Positions 11,071 to 19,679 of a DNA stretch of 64,000 bases are shown in pieces; the first letter of the stretch is position 1; each line of letters begins with the position of its first letter. A program made the position numbers and the translations under genes. The stretch is from the NCBI RefSeq assembly GCF_000828475.1, contig NZ_AP014648.1, positions 682,001 to 746,000 of the forward strand. The letters run 5' to 3'. Origin of the DNA: Methyloceanibacter caenitepidi (GTDB taxonomy: Bacteria > Pseudomonadota > Alphaproteobacteria > Rhizobiales > Methyloligellaceae). The notes below the pieces were generated by a model. The model worked only from the letters and a program-made list of their open reading frames with translations, did not search any database and was not told the DNA's origin.

Positions 11071-12261
11071 TCATGCCGATATTATACCCCGATTCACGTC
11101 CAGAATCTGAGCACTTTGTCCCAGAGGCGAAAAAAGTTCCTTGTCCGTTCCGGTCATCCAGGCCTGGACTTTTAGCCTTAAAATCTCGGCAAAAAGGGCC
11201 TCTCGCCGGACGCCGTCCAGATGGGCCGCGACCTCGTCCAGGAGCACGAGCGGGGCGATCCCTTCCAGGGTCTTGATCAGCTCGGCTTTGGCCAGGACCA
11301 GCCCAAGCAACAGGGCCTTTTGCTCGCCCGAGGAGCAGATGGCGGCGGGGGCGTTTTTGGGCCCGTGGACCACCAGGAGATCGCTTCTATGGGGGCCTTC
11401 GAGGGTACGGGATGCCGCCCGGTCGCGCTCCCGACCTTCCTCCAGCAGGATCCGGAACGCATCTTCGGCCTCGGTAGCCGAGCGTTCCGCAAGGTCTGCT
11501 TCCACCGTCCCGTGCAGCGCCAACACAGCATGGGGAAAGGGCGTCTGGTCTTCACTCTCGCGCCGCTCGTCGATGAGAGCGGAAAGCCGCTCCACCGCAT
11601 CGAGCCGCGCCGCGGCGATGGCGACGCCGGACTCGGCCATTTGCTCTTCGAGCCCCTCAAACAGGCTCTTGCCGTGCTCGCGCATCTGGAACAGCCGATT
11701 GCGCTGGCGCATGGCCCGCTCGTAGCGGCTGAGCGAGGTGCGAAGGCCGGGCGCAATCGCGACCACGAGACGGTCGAGGAAACGCCGCCGCTCGGACCCG
11801 GGGCCGGTGAAGAGCCCATCCATGGCGGGAATGAGGAAGACCTGTTTCACGTAGTCGCCGAGCGCGCCGGCGCTTGCGTCTTTCCCGGCGATGCGAACGG
11901 TGCGGCCCGTGCCGTCGTCGCCCGCGCGCGGCGTGTAGCCCGTCCCAATATCGAGTTCGCCATGGCGCGTCCGCACGCTCGCGGCGATCGCGAAGCCGCC
12001 CTGGCCGTCTTTCCGCGCAAGCTCCGCATAAGGGCGTCCGCGCAACCCGTGGCCGGGACCCAGAAGGGAGACCGCTTCGAGGAGATTGGTCTTGCCCGAC
12101 CCGTTCTCGCCGGCAAGAACAACGGGGCGCGCGTCGAGGTCGAGCCGGGCGGACGCGTAGTTGCGAAAGTCCGAAAGCTTCAGTGTACGGACGGAAAGTG
12201 TCGCTGTGCCGGGCTCGGTCTCGTTGATCTTTATCGTGTGCTCTTTTGGGCTCGCGGTCAT
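11071..12261 (-). CDS. recF: DNA replication and repair protein RecF
   Basis: SMC-like ATPase that helps load RecA at gaps during recombinational repair and fork restart. 396 aa. Walker A is GENGSGKTNLL (51-61), the ABC-type signature region reads SSGEQKALLLG, and Walker B is PLVLLDEVAAHLD. The start codon overlaps the dnaN stop by ATGA, implying translational coupling. The N-terminal 20 residues before the conserved LSVRTLKLSDFRNY are longer than in many relatives, but the overlap supports this start. Confidence 0.96.
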   Translation of the reverse strand: MTASPKEHTIKINETEPGTATLSVRTLKLSDFRNYASARLDLDARPVVLAGENGSGKTNLLEAVSLLGPGHGLRGRPYAELARKDGQGGFAIAASVRTRHGELDIGTGYTPRAGDDGTGRTVRIAGKDASAGALGDYVKQVFLIPAMDGLFTGPGSERRRFLDRLVVAIAPGLRTSLSRYERAMRQRNRLFQMREHGKSLFEGLEEQMAESGVAIAAARLDAVERLSALIDERRESEDQTPFPHAVLALHGTVEADLAERSATEAEDAFRILLEEGRERDRAASRTLEGPHRSDLLVVHGPKNAPAAICSSGEQKALLLGLVLAKAELIKTLEGIAPLVLLDEVAAHLDGVRREALFAEILRLKVQAWMTGTDKELFSPLGQSAQILDVNRGIISA

Positions 12262-13373
12262 ACCCGCATCGGCATTAGCACGTAGAGGGTCGAGGTATCC
12301 TTCACGTCACGCACCATCGTCGGCGAGCCGGGATCGGCGAACAGGAACTCGGCGGTCTCGCTTTCCAACTGTTGCGCGATGTCGAGCAGGTAGCGGGCGT
12401 TGAAGCCGATCTCGAGCGGATCGGCGTCGTAGCTGACGGGTAACTCCTCCGTGGCGCTGCCGGACTCTGGATTGTTGACCGTGAGCGTCAGCGTGTCGCC
12501 GGCGAGCGCGAGCTTCACCGCACGGCCCTTGTCGTTGGAGAGCGTCGACACCCGGTCCACCGCCTGTTCGAAGGTCACGTTGTCCAGTTCCAGGCGCTTG
12601 TCGTTGCCTTGCGGAATCACGCGCTCATAGTCCGGGAAGGTGCCGTCGATCAGCTTCGAGGTCAGAACGATCTGACCGGCGGACACGCGGATCTTCGAGG
12701 GCGAGAGTTCGATGCGGATGTCTTCGTCGCCTGCTTCCGTCAGATGCAGCAGATCCGCCACGGTCTTGCGTGGCACGATCACACCCGGCATGCCCTTGGC
12801 GCCGGCCGGGAGCGCGATCTCCACCTGCGCCAGCCGGTGGCCGTCCGTGGCGACCGCCCGCAGCGTCTCTTTGCCGTCGGTCTCGGCGGCATGCAGATAG
12901 ATGCCGTTGAGATAGTAGCGGGTCTCCTCGGTCGAAATCGCAAAGCGCGTCTTCTCGATGAGGCGTTTGAGGTTCGCGGCCGGTACGGTGAAGGAATGGT
13001 CGAGGTCTTCGACCGACAAGGTCGGGAAGTCGTCGGCCGGCAGCGTCTGCAGCGAAAACTGCGCCGGGCCGGACGTGATGGTGAGCCGTTCCTGTTCCGC
13101 ATCGCGGTCGATCGCGATGTCCCCGTCCGGGAGCTTGCGCACGATGTCGTTGAACATGTGCGCGGGCACCGTCACGGCGCCGTCGGCGGCGATGGTGCAA
13201 TCGACCGTCTCGACCACTTCCATGTCGAGATCCGTGGCTGTCAGCTTCAAGGCATTTTCGCCGGCGGTCAGCAGCACGTTGGAGAGGATCGGTATCGTGT
13301 TCCGGCGCTCGACCACGCTCGCCATGTGGGCGAGGGCTCGTGCGAGTTTCGGCTTCTCGATCGTAAGGCGCAT
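12258..13373 (-). CDS. dnaN: DNA polymerase III beta sliding clamp
   Basis: Ring-shaped processivity clamp for the replicative polymerase. 371 aa, the standard length, with three clamp domains. It begins with MRLTIEKPKLARAL and ends in VLMPMRV, the conserved C-terminal pattern. The start lacks a clear ribosome-binding site. It is separated from dnaA by 298 bases, enough for its own promoter, and coupled to recF through a 4-base overlap. Confidence 0.97.
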   Translation of the reverse strand: MRLTIEKPKLARALAHMASVVERRNTIPILSNVLLTAGENALKLTATDLDMEVVETVDCTIAADGAVTVPAHMFNDIVRKLPDGDIAIDRDAEQERLTITSGPAQFSLQTLPADDFPTLSVEDLDHSFTVPAANLKRLIEKTRFAISTEETRYYLNGIYLHAAETDGKETLRAVATDGHRLAQVEIALPAGAKGMPGVIVPRKTVADLLHLTEAGDEDIRIELSPSKIRVSAGQIVLTSKLIDGTFPDYERVIPQGNDKRLELDNVTFEQAVDRVSTLSNDKGRAVKLALAGDTLTLTVNNPESGSATEELPVSYDADPLEIGFNARYLLDIAQQLESETAEFLFADPGSPTMVRDVKDTSTLYVLMPMRV

Positions 13374-13671
13374 GGTTGGAGAGTATCCCGAAATCTAGCG
13401 TCTTTTCCGCTGAACGATCCCCGGTCCAAGACTGGCATTCCGGCTGAGCCAGGGCTCCCTTTGGAGCCGCCGCGCTCCCGACGGAGCCTTGGCGAGGCGG
13501 GCGAAAAACCGCGTCAAAAAAGCTCAGTGAACTTGCAGTGATGCGGCGGAATTTGCAAGTGCGGCAAGCGCTCAAAGGGGCTGTGACGGGGACCAACGGC
13601 GTAGTCCGATAGGGCCTCCAATGGCCGACGGGCCCGGAGCGTGCCGCTCCGAGCCCCGCCAACCTCAAGCG
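13374..13671. other. dnaA-dnaN spacer with a dnaA-proximal hairpin
   Basis: 298 bases without a credible gene. A perfect 7-bp stem, CGGAGCG (13635-13641) and CGCTCCG (13645-13651) with a TGC loop, starts 21 bases after the dnaA stop. It has no T run, so it is a weak terminator or processing stem at best. The dnaN-proximal half is less GC-rich and presumably carries the dnaN promoter, but I cannot identify -35/-10 boxes confidently. Confidence 0.5.
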
Positions 13672-15132
13672 CTAGTCGCGCAGGAGCCGCTTCAACAGCT
13701 CGATCTCCTCCCGGAGCTGCGTGTCGTCGCTCATCAGTTGCTCGACCTTGCGTATCGCATGTAGCACCGTCGTGTGGTCGCGGTTGCCGAAACGGCGCCC
13801 GATCTCGGGCAGCGACCGGGAGGTCAGCAGCTTGGCCAGGTACATCCCGATCTGCCGGGGCCGCACGATGGAGCGGTTCCGGCGCCCGGAAAGAAGGTCG
13901 CTGCGGTTGACTCCGTAGTGCTTGGACACGGTCCGTAGGATGTCGTCGATGCGCACCCGGCGAGGCTCGGCGCCGCGCATGAGATCGCGCACGATCTGTT
14001 CCGCAACGGCAATGGTGACCGGCTCGTCGGTGAGCTGGTAGCTCGCCCGCAGGCGGTGAACGGCGCCTTCGAGCTCACGCCCGCTTTCCGTCAGCCGCTC
14101 CGCAAGGAAGGCGAGGACCGTGTCCGACACTTCGAGGCCGTTCGTTTCCGCGCAGGCCTCCAGCGCCCGCTTCTCGAGGATCTTGTGGCGCAGGTCGTAG
14201 TCCATGGTCTTGATCTCGGCCACGAGACCGCCGCCGAGACGGGAGCGCATCCGCATGTCGAGCTTGTCAAGATGGGTAGGCGCCCGGTCCGCAGCCACGA
14301 CCACTTGCCGTCCGCCATCGATCAGCGAGTTCAGCGTGTGGCAGAACTCCTGCTGGATGGTCGGGCCCTGCAGGAACTCCATGTCGTCGATCAGGAGAAT
14401 ATCGATATTGCGGAGCTTTTCCTTGAAGGCGAGGGCGTCGCGCGCGCGCAAGGCCTGCACGAAGCCGGACATGAAGCGCTCGGCGGTGAGATAGAGAACC
14501 TCGGCCTCCGGCTTCTGCCGCTTCACCTCCCAGGCGATGGCATGCAGCAGATGCGTCTTGCCGAGCCCAACATTGCCGTGAAGAAACAGCGGGTTGAACG
14601 GAGACTGCGGGCTCGACGACGAAAGCGCCACTTGATGGGCCGCCGCGTGAGCGAGCTTGTTGGTGTTGCCGACGACAAAGCTGCCGAAGCTCAGGCGCGG
14701 ATCCAGCGGCGATCCTTCGAAGCCGTCATAGCCCGTGCGCAGGGGCATCGGCAGGGCCGAGCGCTCCGCCACGACCTGCGGCGAGACGGCGCGCGGGATG
14801 GCGACGTCCTTCGGCGGCTCGACCGTGAAATGCGGCTGCCGCACGGAGAATTCCAGACGCTCCGCGTTGGGCCATTCTCCCTGAACCTGCCTCAGCACAG
14901 TGTCGTAGTAGTGGGTCCTCAGCCAGTTGCGCAGGAAGCGCGTCGCGACTGTCAGATGGATAACGCCGTCGGCGATATCGTCGACTTCAACGCCGCGAAA
15001 CCAGCTTGCGTAAACGTCCTCTCCCAGTTCGCCGCGCAGCCGGGATTTGACTCGCGTCCAAGCCTCGCCTGGGCCGCATTGCTCCTCTTGATGGGCTCCA
15101 TGGTCGTGAGCCCGTGCCTGTGCCTCTGCCAC
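13672..15132 (-). CDS. dnaA: Chromosomal replication initiator DnaA
   Basis: AAA+ initiator that binds DnaA boxes and melts the origin. 486 aa. Domain I is at about 20-95 and a variable linker runs to about 145. Walker A is GNVGLGKT (186-193), Walker B has D249-D250 in ILLIDDMEF, and the domain IV DnaA-box-binding signature is [12 protein letters not shown] (449-460). The start is GTG 15132 with AGGGAAAG about 9 bases upstream in an AT-rich leader, and no in-frame ATG precedes it closely. It is first of dnaA-dnaN-recF-gyrB and lies 117 bases after the rhodanese gene on the same strand. Confidence 0.97.
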   Translation of the reverse strand: MAEAQARAHDHGAHQEEQCGPGEAWTRVKSRLRGELGEDVYASWFRGVEVDDIADGVIHLTVATRFLRNWLRTHYYDTVLRQVQGEWPNAERLEFSVRQPHFTVEPPKDVAIPRAVSPQVVAERSALPMPLRTGYDGFEGSPLDPRLSFGSFVVGNTNKLAHAAAHQVALSSSSPQSPFNPLFLHGNVGLGKTHLLHAIAWEVKRQKPEAEVLYLTAERFMSGFVQALRARDALAFKEKLRNIDILLIDDMEFLQGPTIQQEFCHTLNSLIDGGRQVVVAADRAPTHLDKLDMRMRSRLGGGLVAEIKTMDYDLRHKILEKRALEACAETNGLEVSDTVLAFLAERLTESGRELEGAVHRLRASYQLTDEPVTIAVAEQIVRDLMRGAEPRRVRIDDILRTVSKHYGVNRSDLLSGRRNRSIVRPRQIGMYLAKLLTSRSLPEIGRRFGNRDHTTVLHAIRKVEQLMSDDTQLREEIELLKRLLRD

Positions 15133-15249
15133 GATATTGTTCTTTCCCTAATCATTATTTTTGTCGCGCCAACACGCACCGTACGCAGCTACTGAAGCGG
15201 CCAACATTCTTGGACGCAGACCATCCCGACAGTTCCAATGACGAGCTCC

Positions 15250-15696
15250 CTAGCCTTGTAACCAGGGGAGCCCAGTCGCTTTCCAACCAGACAGGGAGCC
15301 CCGATGCCGGTCGTCGTCGAGCGGTCCTTCGAACCCCTCAGAGACGTTGTGACAAGCGCGATACCCCGCCGACGCCATCGCCTTGGCCGCGGCCAAGCTC
15401 CGGCTACCAGAACGGCAAATGAAGAAAAGATCGTCGTCTACTTGGACACCGAGTGCCTGCAACTCGTGTGCAAGGCGATCGGCAAAGCGCGGGTCGACGG
15501 ACTGATCGGGAAAGGTCTGCCACTCAACAAGGACAGCCCGTTTGCCGAGGGCCCCCAGATCCGGGATGCCCACATAAGTCCACTCCGCGCGCGTACGCAC
15601 ATCGACTAACTGCGATCGAGGATTCCCCTGGAGAGCGCTCCAGGTCGACGCCACATCAACCTCATCGACCGTGTAATTGTCCATGCGCGCGCCCAA
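15250..15696 (-). CDS. Rhodanese-domain protein
   Basis: Small cytoplasmic single-domain rhodanese, predicted to carry sulfane sulfur on a persulfide Cys. 148 aa, TTG start. The active-site loop is C94-RSGSRS in FFICRSGSRSLAAAKAM, and VDVRTRAEW (31-39) is the conserved CH2A-type region. TTG 15696 is preferred over ATG 15684 because a strong GGGGAGGAGG (15704-15713) sits 7 bases before the TTG but 19 before the ATG. Lying just upstream of dnaA on the same strand, it may be partly co-transcribed. The sulfur acceptor is unknown. Confidence 0.85.
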   Translation of the reverse strand: MGARMDNYTVDEVDVASTWSALQGNPRSQLVDVRTRAEWTYVGIPDLGALGKRAVLVEWQTFPDQSVDPRFADRLAHELQALGVQVDDDLFFICRSGSRSLAAAKAMASAGYRACHNVSEGFEGPLDDDRHRGSLSGWKATGLPWLQG

Positions 15697-15703
15697 TTTC
15701 GAG

Positions 15704-15713
15704 CCTCCTCCCC
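15704..15713 (-). promoter_or_regulatory. Strong ribosome-binding site setting a TTG start
   Basis: GGGGAGGAGG on the minus strand, ending 7 bases before TTG 15696 of the rhodanese gene. It decides the start, because the ATG four codons later would be too far away. Confidence 0.7.
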
Positions 15714-16029
15714 AAATTCATGAGCACGGTACAAGTACAGAATTCGTGCCACCCACTATCCGTGGTGATCTTGTGCGATTTACGCACGTAATATTCACAA
15801 CTTACGCATAAGCATTCCACAAGATGTTCATGAAGCCCCACGCTTAAGACAAAGAAATCCTGTCTCGGCAACGGCCAAGATCAAGGTACTCAATTGTAAG
15901 GAGGGGACTTCCCCGTTCGGATAACTAGACTATACACACGCACTTCCCCCCGATCAAGCAAACGAGAATCCGGCTGAAGCCAGTATTCGTCAGTAGACTC
16001 ACTGATGATCGGCGCCCCTCAAGCCCCTG
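15714..16029. other. Candidate origin-like intergenic stretch with weak DnaA-box matches
   Basis: First part of an 846-base gene-free region. It is visibly less GC-rich than its surroundings at about 15770-15830. It holds ATATTCACA (15791-15799) and CTATACACA (15930-15938), each one mismatch from TTATNCACA, and TTATCCGAA on the minus strand (15916-15924), two mismatches from TTATCCACA. TTACGCA occurs twice in direct orientation (15780-15786 and 15802-15808), two helical turns apart. Proximity to dnaA makes an origin or DnaA-responsive promoter possible. However, many alphaproteobacterial origins lie elsewhere (near hemE), and the boxes are degenerate. Confidence 0.3.
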
Positions 16030-16120
16030 TGCAAAAAGCGTGAATCGGCTAGGTCATCAAGACCAGCCTGGCGCACCAAAGCCTTTTTGCAGCCTCGGGG
16101 GCCGAAAATTTTTTTTCTAG
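16030..16120 (+). ncRNA. Candidate structured small RNA ending in a T8 run
   Basis: TGCAAAAAG (16030-16038) and CTTTTTGCA (16083-16091) are perfect inverted repeats. Nested between them is a second stem, GGC/GGTC (16047-16055) with GACC/GCC (16061-16068) around an ATCAA loop. About 20 bases later comes AAAA followed by eight T (about 16107-16120), as at an intrinsic terminator reading rightward. There is no convincing open frame here. It could instead be a cruciform-forming part of the replication region. No match to a named RNA family is recognised. Confidence 0.3.
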
Positions 16121-16412
16121 GGACATTCGGTGGAAAAGTGAGGCGCGGAGGCCACAGCCGGCAGGCGTCGATTGCATGACAGCGGCGTCAAGCAATTGAT
16201 ATCTCAGTGTCAAGTAATTGAGACAAAGGCGATGTGCTTGCGGCGCCAGGCTGGCGCGGCCCGCCATCAGCGCTAGAGCGCTGGGCACGCGCGCCGTTCA
16301 AAGCGTGTGTCGCAAGTGGTGCCTGGCCCTGGGCCCAGGCGGAAGCCGGCCGCTTCGACGCCCGCGGCGTACACCCTCGACGGCATGCGGCGCGCCCTCC
16401 ATACGCGGACGC

Positions 16413-16455
16413 AAAAAGACCGATCGACGCCGCGCGAAAGCGGAGCCGGCCGGTC
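16413..16455 (-). terminator. Intrinsic terminator-like structure downstream of rpsT
   Basis: On the minus strand GACCG (16455-16451) pairs with CGGTC (16422-16418). An inner CCGG-type stem and a CGC-stem closed by a four-base loop lie inside, and TTTTT (16417-16413) follows directly. A 6-base bulge interrupts the stem. It is about 90 bases after the rpsT stop and is the best terminator candidate for that gene. Confidence 0.5.
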
Positions 16456-16492
16456 GCTCATGTCATCAAGTGAAGTGGCGACGAGGCGAGCC

Positions 16493-16535
16493 TGCTACGC
16501 ACCCAGTCTGTCGAGCACCAAAGGTGCTACGCACC
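16493..16535. repeat. Direct repeat TGCTACGCACC flanking a hairpin after rpsT
   Basis: TGCTACGCACC occurs at 16493-16503 and again at 16525-16535. Between them AGCACC-AAA-GGTGCT (16514-16528) is a perfect 6-bp stem. The second repeat begins 8 bases from the rpsT stop. No T run follows, so this is more likely a 3-prime mRNA stem or a small local duplication than a terminator. Confidence 0.55.
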
Positions 16536-16542
16536 GGAAGTG

Positions 16543-16809
16543 CTAGGCATTCATGGCGCCGACGCGCTTGGCGAGGCGCGAAACCTTCCGCGACGCCGCG
16601 CGGCGGTGGAGGATGCCAAGCTGGGCCGTGCGGGCGACCACCGGCTCGGCACTGCGCAGGGCTGCCTGAGCGGCATCCTTGTCGCCGGAGGCGATCGCCT
16701 CCTCGACCTTGCGCAGATAGCTGCGCATGTTGCTTCGCCGGGTCTTATTGACGCCGGTACGACGGGTAATCTGGCGAACGGCTTTCTTCGCCGACTTGGT
16801 ATTGGCCAT
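16543..16809 (-). CDS. rpsT: 30S ribosomal protein S20
   Basis: Primary 16S rRNA-binding protein of the small subunit. 88 aa, basic, beginning [13 protein letters not shown] and containing the conserved [15 protein letters not shown] stretch. AAGGA lies about 9 bases before the ATG. It is monocistronic: a strong promoter precedes it (16885-16913) and terminator-like structure follows (16413-16455). In many alphaproteobacteria rpsT lies close to dnaA, as here. Confidence 0.97.
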   Translation of the reverse strand: MANTKSAKKAVRQITRRTGVNKTRRSNMRSYLRKVEEAIASGDKDAAQAALRSAEPVVARTAQLGILHRRAASRKVSRLAKRVGAMNA

Positions 16810-16884
16810 GTTCAGGATCCTTGAGGGCTTCCGGTCCGCCTGGGGCGGCTCTCAGAAAGCGCCGTAAATACGAATTTGGCATGC

Positions 16885-16913
16885 TCTATACAGAGCGGCC
16901 TCCGAGGCGTCAA
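16885..16913 (-). promoter_or_regulatory. Sigma-70-type promoter for rpsT
   Basis: On the minus strand TTGACG (16913-16908) and TATAGA (16890-16885) are separated by exactly 17 bases. The predicted start of transcription, near 16878, leaves a leader of about 70 bases before the rpsT ATG. This is the clearest promoter in the window. Confidence 0.72.
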
Positions 16914-16924
16914 CCTGGCCTGAA

Positions 16925-17740
16925 TTAGCGGTTCTTGAATTGAGGCTTCCGCTTCTCGATGAAGGCGGCCATCCCCTCTTTCTGATCTTCGGTGGCGAAC
17001 AGCGAGTAGAACTGGTTGCGCTCGAAGCGAACGCCCTCCGAGAGGGTGGTGACGAAGCCGCGGTTGATCGACTCCTTGATCATCATGACCACGTGGACCG
17101 GGAAGTCGGCGATCTTCGAGGCCGTCTTCATGGCCTCGTCATGCAACGACTCCACGGGCACGATGCGGCTTACGAGATTTGAGCGCTCGGCCTCGTCGGC
17201 GAACATCTGCCGGCCGGTCAGGCACAGTTCCATGGCTTTGGCCTTGCCCACGGCGCGGGTCAAGCGCTGGGTGCCGCCGGCGCCCGGCATGATCCCGAGA
17301 TTGATCTCCGGCTGACCGAACACCGCGTTCTCGGCCGCCAAAATGATGTCGCAAGACATCGCCAATTCGCAGCCGCCGCCGAGCGCGTAGCCGGCGACTG
17401 CCGCGATGATCGGCTTGCGGGTCGCAGCGATCGTGTCATAGGGCGCGAGGAACGCGGTGCTGTACGCCTCGACGGAGGTCTTGCTCTGCATCTCCTTGAT
17501 ATCGGCGCCCGCCGCGAAGGCCTTCTCGCCGCCGGTGATGACAATGCAGCCGATCTCCGGATCCTTGTCGAAGATGTTCAGCACTTCGCACAGCTCGCCG
17601 ACGAGCTGGGAGTTGAGCGCGTTGAGGGCCTTCGGCCGGTTGAGGGTGATCAGCCCGACTTTGCCCTCGCGGGTCACGATCAGTGTTGCATATTCCTTGG
17701 TGGCTGGTGCTCCGCCGACCGCGGTCTGATCCATATACAT
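16925..17740 (-). CDS. Enoyl-CoA hydratase (crotonase family)
   Basis: Hydrates trans-2-enoyl-CoA to 3-hydroxyacyl-CoA, probably in beta-oxidation or a related CoA pathway. 271 aa from ATG 17740. The oxyanion-hole region is GADIKEMQ. The two catalytic Glu are in [11 protein letters not shown] and [18 protein letters not shown], both intact, which favours a hydratase over an isomerase or inactive paralogue. The frame stays open upstream through mutM, but that part is Arg-rich shadow sequence. AAGGGA precedes this ATG. A second ATG two codons in (17734) is possible. It starts 14 bases after the mutM stop, so the two are probably co-transcribed. Confidence 0.92.
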   Translation of the reverse strand: MYMDQTAVGGAPATKEYATLIVTREGKVGLITLNRPKALNALNSQLVGELCEVLNIFDKDPEIGCIVITGGEKAFAAGADIKEMQSKTSVEAYSTAFLAPYDTIAATRKPIIAAVAGYALGGGCELAMSCDIILAAENAVFGQPEINLGIMPGAGGTQRLTRAVGKAKAMELCLTGRQMFADEAERSNLVSRIVPVESLHDEAMKTASKIADFPVHVVMMIKESINRGFVTTLSEGVRFERNQFYSLFATEDQKEGMAAFIEKRKPQFKNR

Positions 17741-17754
17741 GTGTGTCAGTTCCC

Positions 17755-18654
17755 TTATCTTTGGCAGATTGGACAGTAGAAGGTTGAGCGCCCGCCCTGC
17801 GCGATCCGGCGGATCGTGCCGTCGCAGGCGTCTCGCATGCAGCGCGCGTCCTCCCGTCCATAGGTTTGGAAGCGGTGCTGGAAACGGCCCAGCCGCCCGT
17901 CCGTATGGCGGTAGTCGCGCAAGGAGGAACCGCCCGCGCGAATGGCGTCGTGCAGGACGGAGGTGATGGCCGCGACCAGCGCGCCCGTCTTGGCAGTCGG
18001 GCGGCCCGTCTTCGTGGCGAGCGTGCCTGCGGCCCGCTCGGGCGACAGACCCGCGCGATGGAGCGCCTCGCAAACATAGATGTTTCCGAGCCCGGCGATG
18101 AGGCGCTGGTCCAGAAGCGCCGATTTGATCGGCGTGGTCTTGCCCTTCAGCCGCCCCGCAAGCCATTCGGGCGTCAGCTCCTCTCCCAGCGGTTCGATTC
18201 CGAGGCCCTTGAAGAGCGCGTGTGACTCGAGCTCCCCGGCTGCCGCAAGATCCATGATGCCGAATCGGCGCACGTCGGAATAGCGGACGGTCGAGCCATC
18301 GCCCAAGTGGAAGACGATATGCTCGTGCTTGGGAAAGCCGAAGGCGGCCGACGGGCTCGGGTCGTGCACGAAGTCGCCAGGCGCTGTCTTGCCGGCGCCC
18401 GCCTTCTCAATCGCGAAGCGGCCGGTCATGCCGAGATGCATGATCAGTACCTGGCCGTCGTCCAAACGCGCCAGGAGATATTTCGCGCGCCGGTCCAGCC
18501 CCTCGATGGCGCGGCCCGTCAGACGCTCGGCGAATCGCGCGGGCAGGGGAAAGCGTAAGTCCGGCCGGCGCTGCTCCACGCGCGCGAACGCGTTTCCCAC
18601 CAGCACGGGCTCCAATCCCCGGCGCACGGTCTCGACTTCAGGCAGCTCAGGCAT
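17755..18654 (-). CDS. mutM: Formamidopyrimidine-DNA glycosylase
   Basis: Base-excision repair glycosylase/AP lyase that removes 8-oxoguanine and formamidopyrimidines. 299 aa. The catalytic N-terminal proline follows the initiator Met ([16 protein letters not shown]). The conserved Lys loop is present ([11 protein letters not shown]). The C-terminal zinc finger has four Cys as C-x4-C and C-x2-C, ending in YCPICQR. It diverges from ubiE across 129 bases carrying two dyads, and is followed by the crotonase gene. Confidence 0.96.
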   Translation of the reverse strand: MPELPEVETVRRGLEPVLVGNAFARVEQRRPDLRFPLPARFAERLTGRAIEGLDRRAKYLLARLDDGQVLIMHLGMTGRFAIEKAGAGKTAPGDFVHDPSPSAAFGFPKHEHIVFHLGDGSTVRYSDVRRFGIMDLAAAGELESHALFKGLGIEPLGEELTPEWLAGRLKGKTTPIKSALLDQRLIAGLGNIYVCEALHRAGLSPERAAGTLATKTGRPTAKTGALVAAITSVLHDAIRAGGSSLRDYRHTDGRLGRFQHRFQTYGREDARCMRDACDGTIRRIAQGGRSTFYCPICQR

Positions 18655-18715
18655 GGGCCTCGAAAGTCCTACGGTCGGAAAATGAGGATTTCCAAGGCTG
18701 TTCCGGTACGCTGCA

Positions 18716-18775
18716 GTGCAAGGTCATCATCATTGCACCGCAACAATAGCGTGAACTCAGGGCTTAGGCTATTGT
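18716..18775. promoter_or_regulatory. Two dyads in the mutM/ubiE divergent spacer
   Basis: GTGCAA (18716-18721) and TTGCAC (18733-18738) form a perfect dyad with an 11-base spacer. ACAATAGC (18743-18750) and GCTATTGT (18768-18775) form a perfect 8-bp inverted repeat with a 17-base spacer, ending 8 bases before the ubiE ATG. The first looks like a regulator site. The second could fold in the ubiE leader and cover its start. Confidence 0.45.
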
Positions 18776-18783
18776 CCGCTGCC

Positions 18784-19557
18784 ATGCCAGACGACGTGAA
18801 AAATCAAGGCGATTCCGGGACCGAGACGAGCTTCGGCTTCGCCCGTGTGTCGGAGAGCGCCCGCCAAGGCCTCGTCAACGAGGTCTTCTCCAAGGTCGCG
18901 AGCCGCTACGACCTGATGAACGATCTAATGTCGGGCGGGCTGCACCGCCTGTGGAAGGCGGATCTCGTGACCGCGCTCGCCCCGCCGAAGTCCGATGTGC
19001 CCTTCGCGCTGATCGACGTAGCGGGTGGGACGGGTGACGTCGCCTCGCGCTTTCTCGATGCCGCAGGCACGGGCAGCACGGCCACGATCTGCGACATCTC
19101 GAAGGAGATGATGGAGGAGGGCAAGCGGCGCTCGAAGGGCCGCGAACGGCTCACCTTCGTGCAGGGGAATGCCGAAAGCCTGCCCTTCGAGGACCGGCGT
19201 TTCGATGCCTATACGATTGCCTTCGGCATCCGCAACGTCACCCATATCGACACGGCGCTCGCGGAAGCCTATCGCGTCCTGAAGCCGGGCAGCCGGTTTC
19301 TGTGCCTCGAGTTTTCGAGTGTCGAGATGCCGCTACTGGACCGGGTTTACGACGCCTACTCTTTCAACGCGATTCCAGCGCTCGGCCGTCTTGTAGCCGG
19401 GGACGCGGAGTCCTATCGCTATCTCGTGGAAAGCATAAGACGCTTTCCCACTCAGGAACGCTTCGCCGAGATGATAAGAGATGCCGGGTTCGAGCGCGTG
19501 CGCTACCGGAACCTGACCGGCGGCATAGCCGCCATCCACTTGGGCTGGCGGCTTTAG
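18784..19557 (+). CDS. ubiE: Ubiquinone biosynthesis C-methyltransferase UbiE
   Basis: SAM-dependent methyltransferase for the ring C-methylation in ubiquinone (and menaquinone) synthesis. 257 aa. Family signatures are [17 protein letters not shown] at the N-terminus, the SAM-binding [13 protein letters not shown], and [21 protein letters not shown] 18784 is chosen because the family begins shortly before the FG.. VF..VA..YD region. An upstream ATG at 18682 would run through the two dyads. Followed by ubiB, so it begins a quinone-synthesis transcript, though an intergenic repeat separates them. Confidence 0.95.
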   Translation: MPDDVKNQGDSGTETSFGFARVSESARQGLVNEVFSKVASRYDLMNDLMSGGLHRLWKADLVTALAPPKSDVPFALIDVAGGTGDVASRFLDAAGTGSTATICDISKEMMEEGKRRSKGRERLTFVQGNAESLPFEDRRFDAYTIAFGIRNVTHIDTALAEAYRVLKPGSRFLCLEFSSVEMPLLDRVYDAYSFNAIPALGRLVAGDAESYRYLVESIRRFPTQERFAEMIRDAGFERVRYRNLTGGIAAIHLGWRL

Positions 19558-19605
19558 AGCATCGTGCGAAAACGTGGATGCCGGTTTTTCGCGAGAAACG
19601 ATGCG
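19557..19605. repeat. Degenerate Hyphomicrobiales intergenic palindrome
   Basis: GCATCGT (19559-19565) and ACGATGC (19598-19604) bracket GCGAAAA and TTTTTCGCGAGAA arms around a TGGATGCCGG core. The layout and wording match, with substitutions, an intergenic palindrome frequent in rhizobial genomes (AGAGCATGATC, then AAAAGTGG, then ACCGGTTTTCCG, then GATCATGC). It starts on the last base of the ubiE stop and can fold as a long hairpin, so may also act as a terminator or mRNA stabiliser. Confidence 0.6.
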
Positions 19606-19679
19606 GTATCGAAAAAGGGTAGAGCTCAATGCCTGCTGGTTGCATCGGCACGCACTGAGCCTGAAGTGAGGCGATAGAC

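Noticed and set aside
15662-15871. Possible 69-residue Cys-containing ORF overlapping the rhodanese start
   Set aside because: No ribosome-binding site, and it overlaps a well-supported gene on the same strand in another frame.
17741-18166. N-terminal extension of the crotonase frame into mutM
   Set aside because: The added 142 residues are Arg/Pro-rich and overlap mutM in another frame. The true start at 17740 has a ribosome-binding site.
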